Assembly: GCF_023343835.1 (NCBI RefSeq)
Contig: NC_064437.1
Location: 26,635,001-26,699,000, forward strand
DNA from: Lagopus muta
Lineage: Eukaryota > Chordata > Aves > Galliformes > Phasianidae
Direction of reading: 5' to 3'
DNA length: 64,000 bases
The translations under genes were made by a program, and so were the position numbers. Under the pieces are notes generated by a model, which was not told the DNA's origin, did not search any database, and saw only the letters and a program-made list of their open reading frames with translations. Position 1 is the stretch's first letter. Every line of letters begins with the position of its first letter. Positions 38,201 to 50,200 of this stretch are shown here, piece by piece.

Positions 38201-41200
38201 GGTCTGTAACATCTGGCCACTGTCAGAAAGAAAATCCTCTAGCTTAGTTTAAGATGACAATTATTATGTGTTGCCATTTATAAAGTTCTGTTTTCTATTT
38301 GTTTGTAGCAAATATTTAACGAGGCAGAATAAAATTGAACACAGGCACTCATAAAAAGAATCCTGAGAACTCAAATGTCCCGAAGATGTCAGAGCCATAT
38401 TGCAACATGACCTGGGAGTTTGCTGTGGGCCTGCTTTCCTACTGCCTCATGCTGCTCAACGAGAACTTTGGGTGCTCAGATCCTGCTTTTTTCATGCATA
38501 AAATGAATGTTTGCATCTTTGCTGCTTGAGGCTCTGTAAATGTAGGAATCGCGTGGGTTGCTGTGCCCCATTCAACTTCATAATAGCTGCCGTAAAAATA
38601 AGACAGCTAGAACAGAGCTCGGTACTCTACATGTGGTCTCATCAGACCCTTTATGCACAGGAAGAATAATGTCCCTTGACTTGATTCAGTGCTCTCTATT
38701 TATACATTGCAAATTGTTTGCTTTTTGCTGCTGCTTCCAAGTGTTGTGCTGAAAGATTGAGTGCTCTGCCTACTCTAAGCCTTCAGATCTTTTCTCTGTT
38801 CCGTGTGCCACAGTGTGACCTTTGAAGGTAGTACTTTCAACAGACCTTTTCTGCTGAGCTCTTAAATTTCTCTGCGTTTGGTTGCCTAAGCCATCTGTTG
38901 CCTATGGGATGTCGATACCCTTTGACTGCTTTGTCAACCAAAGGCGTGAAGGTTTTTAGCAGTTGAGTTGGTAGCAGTCACCAACCTTGTGACTGTCAAG
39001 CTGCTGGGTTGCAGCCTGGTGGAGTTTTCACTTGTTCCTGTTTGCCACGGTTTGATTTACCCCTTGACAGAAGGGATGGTAGTTTACACCTCACATCTTG
39101 GCACTGTGTGTTGAATCATATTGAGTTGCTGATTTGATTCAAGCCAGTGTCCTTCAGGTTTTTTTTTTTTAATGGTACTCATGGATTGGATTTATTAAAA
39201 GGAGGATGGTAACATTTCAAAGCTTCATCAATGTTGGGTGCCAATGGCAAGTCAGTACGCCCTTCAGGATTAACTACTGACTTCAGTGCAGAAGAGATTA
39301 GGTAACTAAATGCTCCTGAGGAGTGTTTGGGAGCCAGTATAAACAGTGCAGGCAAATACAACAAGAAAATGGTTATGAAGATATGCCCACACATCCTTCT
39401 GTCTTAGTGCTTGGCTTGTAGTATTCTCTGGCCCTACCTGTGATGCACTTCGCATTTTTAGAGCAGAAACCCTTGAAGGCAGGGATGCTGCCTTACATTT
39501 TGACATAGCAGCCATTGTGCTGCTGTTGTAAATGTCTCTTAAGTAACAACAATCCATTTCATTTGGAAGTCAGACCTTACACTTTGCATTCTTCCCAATG
39601 AGTGCCACAGATTGATTCTGGCTGTGCAATCCACTGGCTCCCTGCAGCATGTGAAACGGGAATGAACTCTTGCACGCTTACTTGAACCATGAGGCTTGCA
39701 TTCTTCTTTGTACAAAAGCAGTCTTCTTGTTCAGAAAACTTCAGATGACTGTGGAGTTAGAAGAGGACAGAGAAGAAAAGAAATACGCCATTAACTCCTG
39801 ATGCATAATTAAACAACAAAAAAAGGACAGACAATAACGTGGAGGACTTCTGTTTCATCTTACAGTCTGACAATTTTCGCTTGCTCTTTCCCCTCTACTT
39901 GTAAGCTATGCTTCTTGTGCATTCTGACTCAGTACTTCCACATAATTATGTGTGTTTTGATTTGTATTCACTGCCTAAGGATTTAAGTTCAACTGCAACA
40001 GAACTCCAAAACTGAAATACAGATGTCTGCAGTGGGTTCAGCGCCAGCTCACGCAGCTGGTGCTGCTTTCTGCAATGTCAGAAGAGATGGGTTAAAGGCC
40101 GGGTGCTGCACTTAGTTATAAGAATGCAGTCATTTTTCTAGATATATAATGTGCTTCTTTATCATACACTTTGGCAGATTATTGTGCAAAAATGCCAGTT
40201 TCTCATAGAGACCTATGTAATTAGGAGAAGAATGTTGCCATCACAGACATGGTACGTACACATGTGAGCGTTTGTACACGTAGGCTCACACTACATGTGC
40301 ATGTGTGCGAGAGAAGGATCTTAATAGACTCCATAATCAATCCCCTGTGCTGTCTAGATAATCTAGTAAAAATGCAGTTTGGCCTGAACTACTGATGGAA
40401 CTAATATTTTTGGACTCTCTTAGCGCTTGAGTAAATGTTCAAGCTAGTAACTTTTAATATTAAGTAACATTATCTTGCTGCTTTTTCTGGTCAGGCCCCA
40501 CCCTGGAGACATCTCTTAGTTTCAAAACAAAGAGTAGTAAAAAGCACAGCCATTGAAATGAAGTTTATAATTCAATTTAGATATGTACTCATGCTGTGGT
40601 CGTAAAAATGCTTTACTGCTAACCTATTTCTGCTTTAAAATATTAAAAAAGCTTGGCAGTGGAGATTACTCACAGAAATCATTATGAAATGTAAAAACAT
40701 TTCCTTGTTTCTCTTCTTTCTTCCACAAAATTCAATTTATTTTAAAATCTGAATCAATCTTCTGCTAACTATTTTCTCCTCTGCCAGAACGCGCACCTAC
40801 AGTGTTATTTTCCAGCTACTCATGCTGTTAAAATCCATCACTCTTGCCTTGTTGTTTGCACTGAGGGCAGTAGCAGTTTACATTGATTTCCTGAGTCAGT
40901 ATGATTTTAATTTCTGGGCACTTCTGGGGCAAGCTTTATAGTGTGAAAGGGAAGCCAGCCATCCAATCAGGATAAATAAAACCATTTTGGGTTATGTAAT
41001 ATGTATTCATGTTATAATTATGCAACACAATTCTTACTTCTGCCATCCTTACAACCATTTTGAGTTCACCAGTTTTGCCTGCTGTCTCACACAGGACGTT
41101 CTTTGTTTCTACTGACTGAGCAGAAAGTGATGATGAGCTCCACAATTAAATTAAATTACATTCCTGGAAGGGAAAAAAGTGGTGCAGCTTTTCACAGGAT

Positions 41201-44200
41201 AAGCATCACAGTTTATGACTACCAACAATACAAGCACTGGGGAAAAATGATCTCTGTGCATTCCGAATGGTCCAAACACCTTTTTTTTTTCTTGCTGATC
41301 TATAATTGCCATCAAACGGTGTAACTCTTGCCACCCTAAATGTCTGACCATGTTAGTGGCAATATCAAGCACTCCTTCTCCCTGCTAGACTTGGCATTTA
41401 TTAAAAAACTGCAGCGTGAAAGAGTTGTGGCAAATTACTTCACCAACCAGTGTTTCACAAACTGAGTTTCTGTAATTCTGTTTTTCTTGGGGTAGATGGA
41501 GAGTTTTCATCATCTCTAAGAACCAGACAGCTTATAAACATGAGGGTAATTAAGAATTTTCAGCTTCTGTGTGGTGGTGGTGATGGAGCGGGGCTGATTC
41601 CATAGCAGCACTGAGTGGCATCAATATTCAGTTGTACTGGAAATAATATCGTGCTGTCTGGCCCTGTGTTAAAGTATGCAAGGGCCGTATAACAACCAAG
41701 AGGGGAATTCAAGAGCTGGGCAGTACGCAGCAAAGCACTGGTGTTGAGGTGGATGAGACTGGGAGATGAGGCTGTAGGGACAGGGGTAACCTCGGTACAG
41801 AGGCCTGAGGTCAAACAAAGCTCTCAATCCCAAGGCAGGCTGTAAGCTTGGAGAGTGACTTCAGCAGCTGGATTTTTTACCATGTTTTAATCTATCCTGA
41901 AGAATGTAGGTGTAGGTGACTTGGGGAGAAGGGTCTGATGCTGTAGGCCTTTCACATGTGCACTGTGTTAAAACAGCAGCAAGTATTTTGTGTGGAGGCC
42001 ATACTGTTGTGATATGTCACCGCGTTATGCAGCCTGACTTCCAGCTTATGAAGCCTGATGTGTATAAAGTTCTTAATATTTGCATACAAAAGGAGTCCTG
42101 GAAGGGATTCATATGTGCTTTTAAGTCAGTAATTTAACCTCAGCTGCCTAATTAAATTAAAGAAAGTAGGTTGTGGCATGTGCACGTTTGTTTATATGTA
42201 TGTAAAGCTTCGAAGTTGACATGATCTTAGCCATTCATGCAACACTTTTGCAGTTGGACTAGGTGATCTTTGAAGGTCTCTTCCTACTGAGCTGTTCTAC
42301 CCTATTTAAATACATTTCAGAGTTCATTTAGCTCCTCTGTAGGAAATGCCTGCTGGGAAATGAGTATCACTATCACGTGCTATGACAATTATTTGACCTG
42401 CATACCAGTGTGTCATGTAGTTTAACAGAAGTATGGCAAGTTTGTTTGGTTTTTTTGTTTGTTTTTGTTTTTCTCCTTGTTTACTGTGCCCTGTAAGTTG
42501 CTTGGGACAGTACTCTGTAATCACTTTATCCCAGTGCAAAAGCTCTATAAATGTCTGTTCTGCTGAACACTTGAGTGTTTCAACCCAGTGCTCAGACCCA
42601 GACTGACTGTTGTTGCATGGCACTGGCAGATCCCTCCAAAGACAATAAAATGGGTGAGGAAAAATAGGGGAGTTTTCATTTTGTTGAGAGACAGTTTGTT
42701 CTCGAGTAGGTCTTATAAGAAGTGAGCTGGAGTCTGGCCTTTGAGCTGAATGTATGGGTCTGTCATGTTTACAGCTGCTACTTCTACCTTCCACCATCTG
42801 CTCATTGCAATAAAATGATGTTAAGTTGGTGGTCTTCTACATCTGTTGTATGGACTCAGTGTAGGAAAGCACTGCTTAGCTCTGCAGAGCGTTTGTCATC
42901 TATGAATTCAGAAGTAGTTCACAGAGGAGGTCAGTTCTCAGCTGCCCTTTCAGAGCTGGCAAAACAGAGCACACAGATGTCTTGCACATGGCCACCCAAC
43001 TGGTCGGTGCTACCACAGCCGACATCGCTGGAGCGCTCCCTTGAGATCCCTTGGAGCATAGAATCATTAAGGGTAGAGAAAACCTCCAAAACCATCTGGT
43101 CCAACTGTCAGTCCATCCCCATCATGATCACTAAACCATGTCCTTCAGTGGCTCATCTCCGCAGTTCTTGAGCACCTGCAGGGATGGTGACCCCACCACC
43201 TCCCTGGGCAGCCACTGCCTCACTGCTTTTTGGAGAAGAAATTTGTGCTAATATCCAACCTGAACATCCCTCAGTGCAACTTGAGACCATCAGCTCTCAT
43301 TCTAAAGCATTTGCCAGAAGGGACTCTTCTTGCAGGACCGTGGTCTGGAGATTTGCACAGCTACTCTGAAAAGAGTTGCATTTCTCCTACGAGGTTGCCA
43401 GTGGTTCTGGCTCAGCTCCGTGGTGCCCAGCCAAACACTTACTCAGTGATTTGTCTGAAGTTTTATAGATAAGGGTTACATTAATGTCTGGGGTGGTTTG
43501 TGGCAGAAACTTCCCGTCTGAGTGCAGTGTTTTCCAGCACTCATAACTGAGGCCTGCATTCTGCTTGTAAATACAGCACCTTTACCCCTTGGTACTTGCA
43601 GAGTGCAGTGTATTGTCATTATGAGCTGAAGTCAAGATTACTAGAAGCAGTTCTCAAGTCAAAGTCCAGTGCAATATTTGATCTGCCTGCCATCTTTAGT
43701 ACCACTTTCCTCTGCTCAACAGCTCTTCCTTACTCCTTTGGACTTACTAGTATGTAGCTCAGCCTTGGCACCTACCAGCCTCCCAGACAGGCTGCAAGCA
43801 GAAAATGTGAGGAGGGCATGGGAGGAATGAGGCTAAGATGAGGTGCCAGTGGAACAGTAATTGCTGCTCACTGCTCCTGTGCACAGAGGGACTGCTCCAG
43901 CTGCCTGTGTCTCCTTCTTGCGATTCTTAAAAGCCATTCCTGTTTTTGTACCTGCTTTTATTAGTTCTGACCGTTTTATGCAAGGCTGAAGACTCTGTGA
44001 AGAGCTCTTTGCTCATGGAGACACTGTGTAACACATCTGAGTCTACGCAGGTCAAAATATTTTGCAGAACGGGCTGAGCTTACTGCCAAAAGGGGCAGTA
44101 AAACCTATTTCCATGCCCTCATTCTGATGCACTGTTCACTTAGACTTCTGCTGTTTCTAGTATTTATTTACTGCTCAGTTTGGAGACTGGACATTTTGGT

Positions 44201-47200
44201 GTTCCTATGCACTGAAGCAAGGAGAATGCCAGGTTTTATAGATGTTATTTTCCTCTAATATGAAAGGGGTATAGAAAGATGTTTAATATGAGTTGTATTT
44301 GTTAGTGGGCTAGGAAAATATTTATACTAAGTGTCATTTGATGACAGATGCTTCTCAAACAGTATGAAATGCACATGACTGTGAGTTCTACCTGACTTAC
44401 CAGTTCCTATTTCTTGGTTTTCTGTTTTAAATTAAGCACTTGCTAAACTTCAATGTCCGATCAAAGCCACCACAAGGAATATTTATACATCCCAACATAT
44501 TATGAAAATAACATATCCATGGCACGCTAGTGAAGCACCACACTGTGGCAAACTGCTGAACTGTGAAATGTGTCAGAACAAAAAGAAAGGAAGAAAAAAA
44601 GAGAGAAAGAGAGGAAGGAAGGAAGGAAGAAAGAAAGGAGTGGAATGAATCTGATAGGTTCAGTTAATTCAGTCAAGACAGTAAGTTAGATTAAGAGGGT
44701 GCGAGGGCTTGTCTTGATACTGCTGAAAGGCACAGCAAGGTGGGAGAGTCAGCATGAGAAGGGCCTTTTCGTAGGTTAGAAGGAATGAGAGGGTAAGCAT
44801 GTAAATCATACAGGATAGTGGAGATGAAGATTAGGATGAAGTTGTTTGGGCAGTTTCGGTCCCTCTAAAAAGCGTGTGTACTGCACAGCGAACCTCTTGG
44901 AGGACTTGCTTCTCACTGAATGCCACAGCTACATTCCTTTGCACGGATATTTCTAAGAAGTATGCCAAATTAGAGAGGGAGAATTTACATGTTCCCTTGG
45001 CTGAGATTTTTTGCACTACTATAAGAGTCTCAACTGCTTTATGCACTTGCTTAGACTCCTCTAGATATGCGCAGCAAGAGGCGGTGTATAAATTAGTCTT
45101 CTTTACTTTTGCTTTGATTCATTTAGAAGTGGTTCCACATCATTCATGGTACCTGAATGAGTCCAAATTTGCATAACTTCAGAAGGTGTGAGAAATGCTG
45201 CTCAGTGCCTCCGTATGCTTGTTGTTTCTTATTTTTCCCCAAGTAGCTGCAAGGTGCCTGAGTGAAAGGGTTCTAACTGAGCAACAGTGTTTGTGGAAGG
45301 CTCCTCTTTCTTTTACCTACAGCTTTTGTTGCTGTTTGCTGGTTCTTCAGACAGATACGTGCCAAGCTGTGAGCTCTAAAGATACGAGAAAATGAGAATG
45401 CCTTTTGAACAATGATCATGGAATTAATTAGTCCTGGAAACTCTGGGTTGCTGCCAAGAAGAGTTATTTATGTGGTATGAAAGGAAAGGAAAAGGGTGGA
45501 GCTTTGGAAATCCAGGAATACCCCTAGCTGTCAGATCACAGGAAAGAGCTCATAAAGTTACATTGGCTTCTGAGTTTGGTGCAGTCAACACACAGTATTC
45601 TGATTTTCAGCAGCATCTGAAATGAGGAAATGGGAGTTAGCAAAGTGGAGAAAGCTCTGCAGAGAGCTCTGTGTTCATTTTATTTCCATCTGCACTGTAC
45701 GATAAAAACAGCTGCTCCTGCAAAGGCAAGCATCCATGCTGCCTGGAGCCTGCAGGCTGCAAGGAAATCTAGCGCTGGCCACCCAAATCCTGCATTCCAG
45801 CCACGGTTTCCTAGAGTGGAAATTCTGCTTCAAATTCAGCCTTATCTCACGCGAGCTGTTTTCCAGGCTGACAGCTCTGCAGCATGGAGGACAAGGACAG
45901 AGAGGAGAGAGTGCTGGATGCGAGGTCCTTATGTACTGTCAGAGCTGTAGAGCTGATTGCAAGAGGAAGCACAGATGTGTGCACCCCAACAGCACTTGAA
46001 ATGCTGTGTCTTCACCTGAGGGATTTAGTCTGGTCGCCGGTGTCAGTGATGTACACTGCTACGTGGTGTTGTTAGAGCAAAACAAAACATTTTTCACTTA
46101 TTTTCTTTAATGATGATGTGGCCTGGATGGGGGCAGTCAGCAGAACGTGTGCACGTTTGAGTCAGTTCAGCATGATGGTCAGCTGCTGTGGGTTTTATCT
46201 GTCAGCACGCACACGGGGCTTCCTTCTGACGGGAGCAGGCTCAGCTATAAGGGTCATTAACACTTCAGTTGGAAACGCCATGTTAAATACGTCGTTAATA
46301 TCTTTGAAGTTGTCATTAACAGTAACACCTAACTAAGGTGATAAGGAGTTTTGTAGAGCATCGTCAAGTCTTCCTGCTGCTTATGTTCTGTGCTTTTTTA
46401 TTAGTAGTATTATTTTCTGTTCTGGAATCCAGTTCTTAAAACAATTTCTGTTTTACCTGTTTTGATGCTCAAGGGTGAAATTGCAAAAAGTGTTTTATTC
46501 CTCTTTTCAGAAGGTTCCCAAGGAGGTTGTGGATGCCCCATCCCTGCAGGCATTCAAGGCCAAGCTGGATGTGGCTCTGGGCAGCCTGGTCTGCTGGCTG
46601 CTGACTCTACACATAGCAGGGGGTTGGAACTAGATGAGCATTGTAGTCCGTTTCAACCCAGGCCATTCTATGATTCTATGATATGATCCTATGATATTAA
46701 GGCAAAGAGCAAAAAGGGCCTTTTTTTTACCTAATGTATAAGTTACTGCAATTTGGGCAGCATTAGTCCAGTGTAGAGCGTATGTCCAGTAAGTTGATGA
46801 GAATAACTATAATGGAAAAGTCCACATCTGGAAAAGCTGTGAACTTCATACACAGTCAAAAGCTTTGAAAAATCTGTCACAATCAATAAAATGGGGATTT
46901 ATAGACAGTGGTTGATTATGCGCTCTTGAAAATCATTTTGCAGGATTTCTAAATGAATAAATCTTTACTGAAGTGGTGATGTTTTACATGACTGAGTCCA
47001 AGGAATATTTGATTTACTTATTTTTCATCTCATTTGTATTTTTTAAGTATCTATTTCAGCCTGCTTAATGAATAGTGATTGTGTTGACTTCATTCCATCA
47101 TTGTGACTGTCAGAATCTCAACAGATAATATTTGCATTGGAAAAACCTTCAGATTAGTGGTTTTGGGGTAAAGGAGATTGTTTCCAATGGCAGTTTCGAA

Positions 47201-50200
47201 ATCCTGACTACCAGTGCCTCCTAGCAGCGATCACCATGTGTCACTGTCAAAACTCGCACAGAGTTTTAGGCGCCTGCAAAGAGCAGTCAGTCAGCACAAA
47301 AGCAAATATGAAAACTCTTTTGCTTTGGGCAGCCCGGTTATGTCAGTGAGGAGATGTCCTCTTGATTAAATCCAGACCAAGCAGTTTCCTGTTAGCATGC
47401 GAGCGCAGCCCGCAGTGTCTTACTCTGAGAGCCTGGCCCTGAACTCCTCTGCCAAGTCCTTTCCTCTTCAGCTTACAGGCAGGATTGCTAAAATAATACA
47501 AATACAAACAATCCCTAAAAGACTCTTAAAATGATTTCTAGCAGTTTAATGTCTTGCAGACAAACTTAGCCTTAGATTTTCAAAGTTTTGATTTTTATTG
47601 TTGTTGTTTTTTGTGTGTTTTTTTTTTTGTTTTTTGTTTTAAACGTTCTCCTAGGGTTATGTATTGGGGAAGTTGCAGTTTTGCAATTACAGGAAAATTT
47701 TGTGCACGCATCAGTCTTGGGAACACATTCTGCCCTTGTTTGGCACACATCAGTGAGTGCGAGGAGGCTTTTTTATGTGCCAAGGAGAAGACAGCCTTCC
47801 TTCAACTATCGTGCAGTGGGGGAATCTGCTGCATAGAAAATGAATGGTTAAATGCAGTGGTGCACAGACATTCTGTGTTTGAAAGTGGTTGTATTCTGTA
47901 ACTAGTAATTTTCAAAAGTACAGTTTAATCAGAAGATGAAAGGTCAACAGTATATTTTTTTTTCCAAGCCAGTTTTACTTAGGGTAAATTTGGATGGGGT
48001 TGTGTAGCATGAACAATCCGTTCATGACAGGAGACCAGGTTAACAGTCTGCAATTGCATGGTCTGTTTGAACAGATGTAAACCTGCAGTGCTTCTGGGAA
48101 TCGTCTCTCTCCTTGAGCCAGAGCTGTTTTCCCTGTGTGGGTCCGTGTGTTCCTGCAGCCCTGGGGTAGCAAGGTTGGGCAGCTTGTCTGGGTTACATCT
48201 CACCCCACCGAGTGCAGACTGTGTTCTTCCTGGACTCCTTTTGTGCTCCAGTTCATCACATGGCTGCATGAAAAACAGCTTTGGAGCAGGGCAGCATGTG
48301 GGGAGAAAAGGGTCTCTGGAATGGCTTCTTGCAGTGGCTTAAACTCGTTGTGAAATGGTGCCATTTTCCTGCTGAGTTGTGGCTGCAAGTTTCCTGAGCC
48401 CTCTGCCTGTGGACTGAGCCATTGGTATTTGTAGGCTGTTGAGAGGTCCCTGTGCCTCAACCCTGCACGATGCTCCTGGTTCTTCCAGTGCTTTTTACAG
48501 ACCCAGAGGAACATGGCAACCAAAACCATTGCTGGGACCATTTCTTGCTATGAAATCCAATCGTTGGGAGTACTGCTAGAAACAAACAATTGGCTAGTGA
48601 GGATGCTGGAGTTACTAGTCCCATTCTTTCATTCTCCTCTCAACTCTGTTTTAGCAGGCTGGATTTTCATGTTCTACCAAGCATCTGTTGGGCCCTGTGC
48701 CCTGGGAAATGGGATCTCCTCATCCTAAAGCAGCTGAGCTGTGCACTCAGTAAAGACATCTACATTACCCAAGAGAGGAAGAGATATCTATTATGAATAA
48801 TTGAAAAGCAATAGAAGGTAGTGCTATAAATATGAACTGGATGGGCTGTCTGTTCCTGATTACTTCATAAATAGCTGACTTTTTTCTTCTTCGTATTTTG
48901 CCAGTATGCAAAGCCAAAGTCTATAATGCCTGTGAAGTCAGTACCGTGACATCTTCAAGTCCTTGAGTCTAGGTGCTGGGTTGGTATTTGGAATAGAACT
49001 GTCCTCGTTGTTTTGAACTTACACCTTACTGGAAAATTTCCGGAGCAAAACCTCTGGTCAAAATGTCTGTGTGTCTGAACTTCACGTGCAGTCCAAAATG
49101 TAGTTCTTCAGGGGGTACTTGAGATGTGTTGTCAAGCAACCACGGAGAAACACAAAATATGCCTTAATTTGTTACTTAGAGGAGTCTCTCAGTCTGGTGT
49201 TGCTCATCCTACGTGCTGGTGAATTCAACATTCAAAGCCCAGAAGCGCTGCTAAATTGCAAAATATTACTGTAAGGCTTCTCTGGGAAATGTGACCTAAT
49301 GAAACACCATTACTGTCTGTATCGGGATACAGCAGGGCTGTTACCCAAGAAGGGAAGGCTGTGTGGTTCAGAAGAGCATCATCACAGCAGTCCCAGCTGA
49401 AAGCTTGCTGTGAGTGCATATGTGAGGAGGAAATCAGCACTGCAATACTGCTGCTCTGCAAATGGCTTTCTTCTGAGACTGTAGGAGAATTGGTGATGCA
49501 AAGTCTAAGCTAGGCTGCTGTGTGCTTTGGTTCAGTTTATTTCCTGTAGTATTTTGCTGCTGATGCATTCAATCCAACCTAAACAGATTAAAGAATTGGT
49601 TTTCAGGCTTGAACTATTTCCCAGTGGCCTGATTTTTTTCCTTTGTGTAAACCTATTAATCCCAGATACTTACAAAACTCGCTTTAAACAGAATATATTC
49701 TGATGTCATTGAATGTGAGTGAAAGTAACTCCATACTGTGAAAAGATATTTCAGCCATTCTGGTGGCTTCCCAGGAGTTTATTTACCCGTAGATAAATCC
49801 TGATGTCCAGGGATTTTTGCCAGGGTCTGTATTTTTACTGATGGTTGCAAACAGTTGGATGAGATGGGGCCATCTCTTTTTCCCTCAAGAGAAATGGCTT
49901 TTTTATTTCTGCCATTCTGTTATTGGTAGTGCAGTGTGATTACAGTGATTAGTGACTGTTTAAAAAATAACCCTTCCCCCTCATAAAAACAAAGCATCAA
50001 ACCTGAGATCTGTTGCCAAATACTGCACCAAACGAAAACTGTAAGAGTGAACTGAGGGGTTATAATGGCATGTGTACTAGGTGAATTGACACCTTCCTTC
50101 CTTGTGAAAGTATCCTGAAATGTTTCTTGTCCAAATGTGCTTTATGACTATAGTTTGGTTGTCAGCCCAGAGCTGGTATTTCCAGCATAGGAATCCTAAG

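Noticed and set aside
42324..42797. 157-codon minus-strand open frame
   Set aside because: Length is near the chance maximum for the window, no domain is visible, and part of it translates a T-rich simple repeat.
45884..46075. 63-codon frame starting [16 protein letters not shown]
   Set aside because: Looks protein-like at the start, but has no recognisable domain and lies in intron 2 without matched splice sites.
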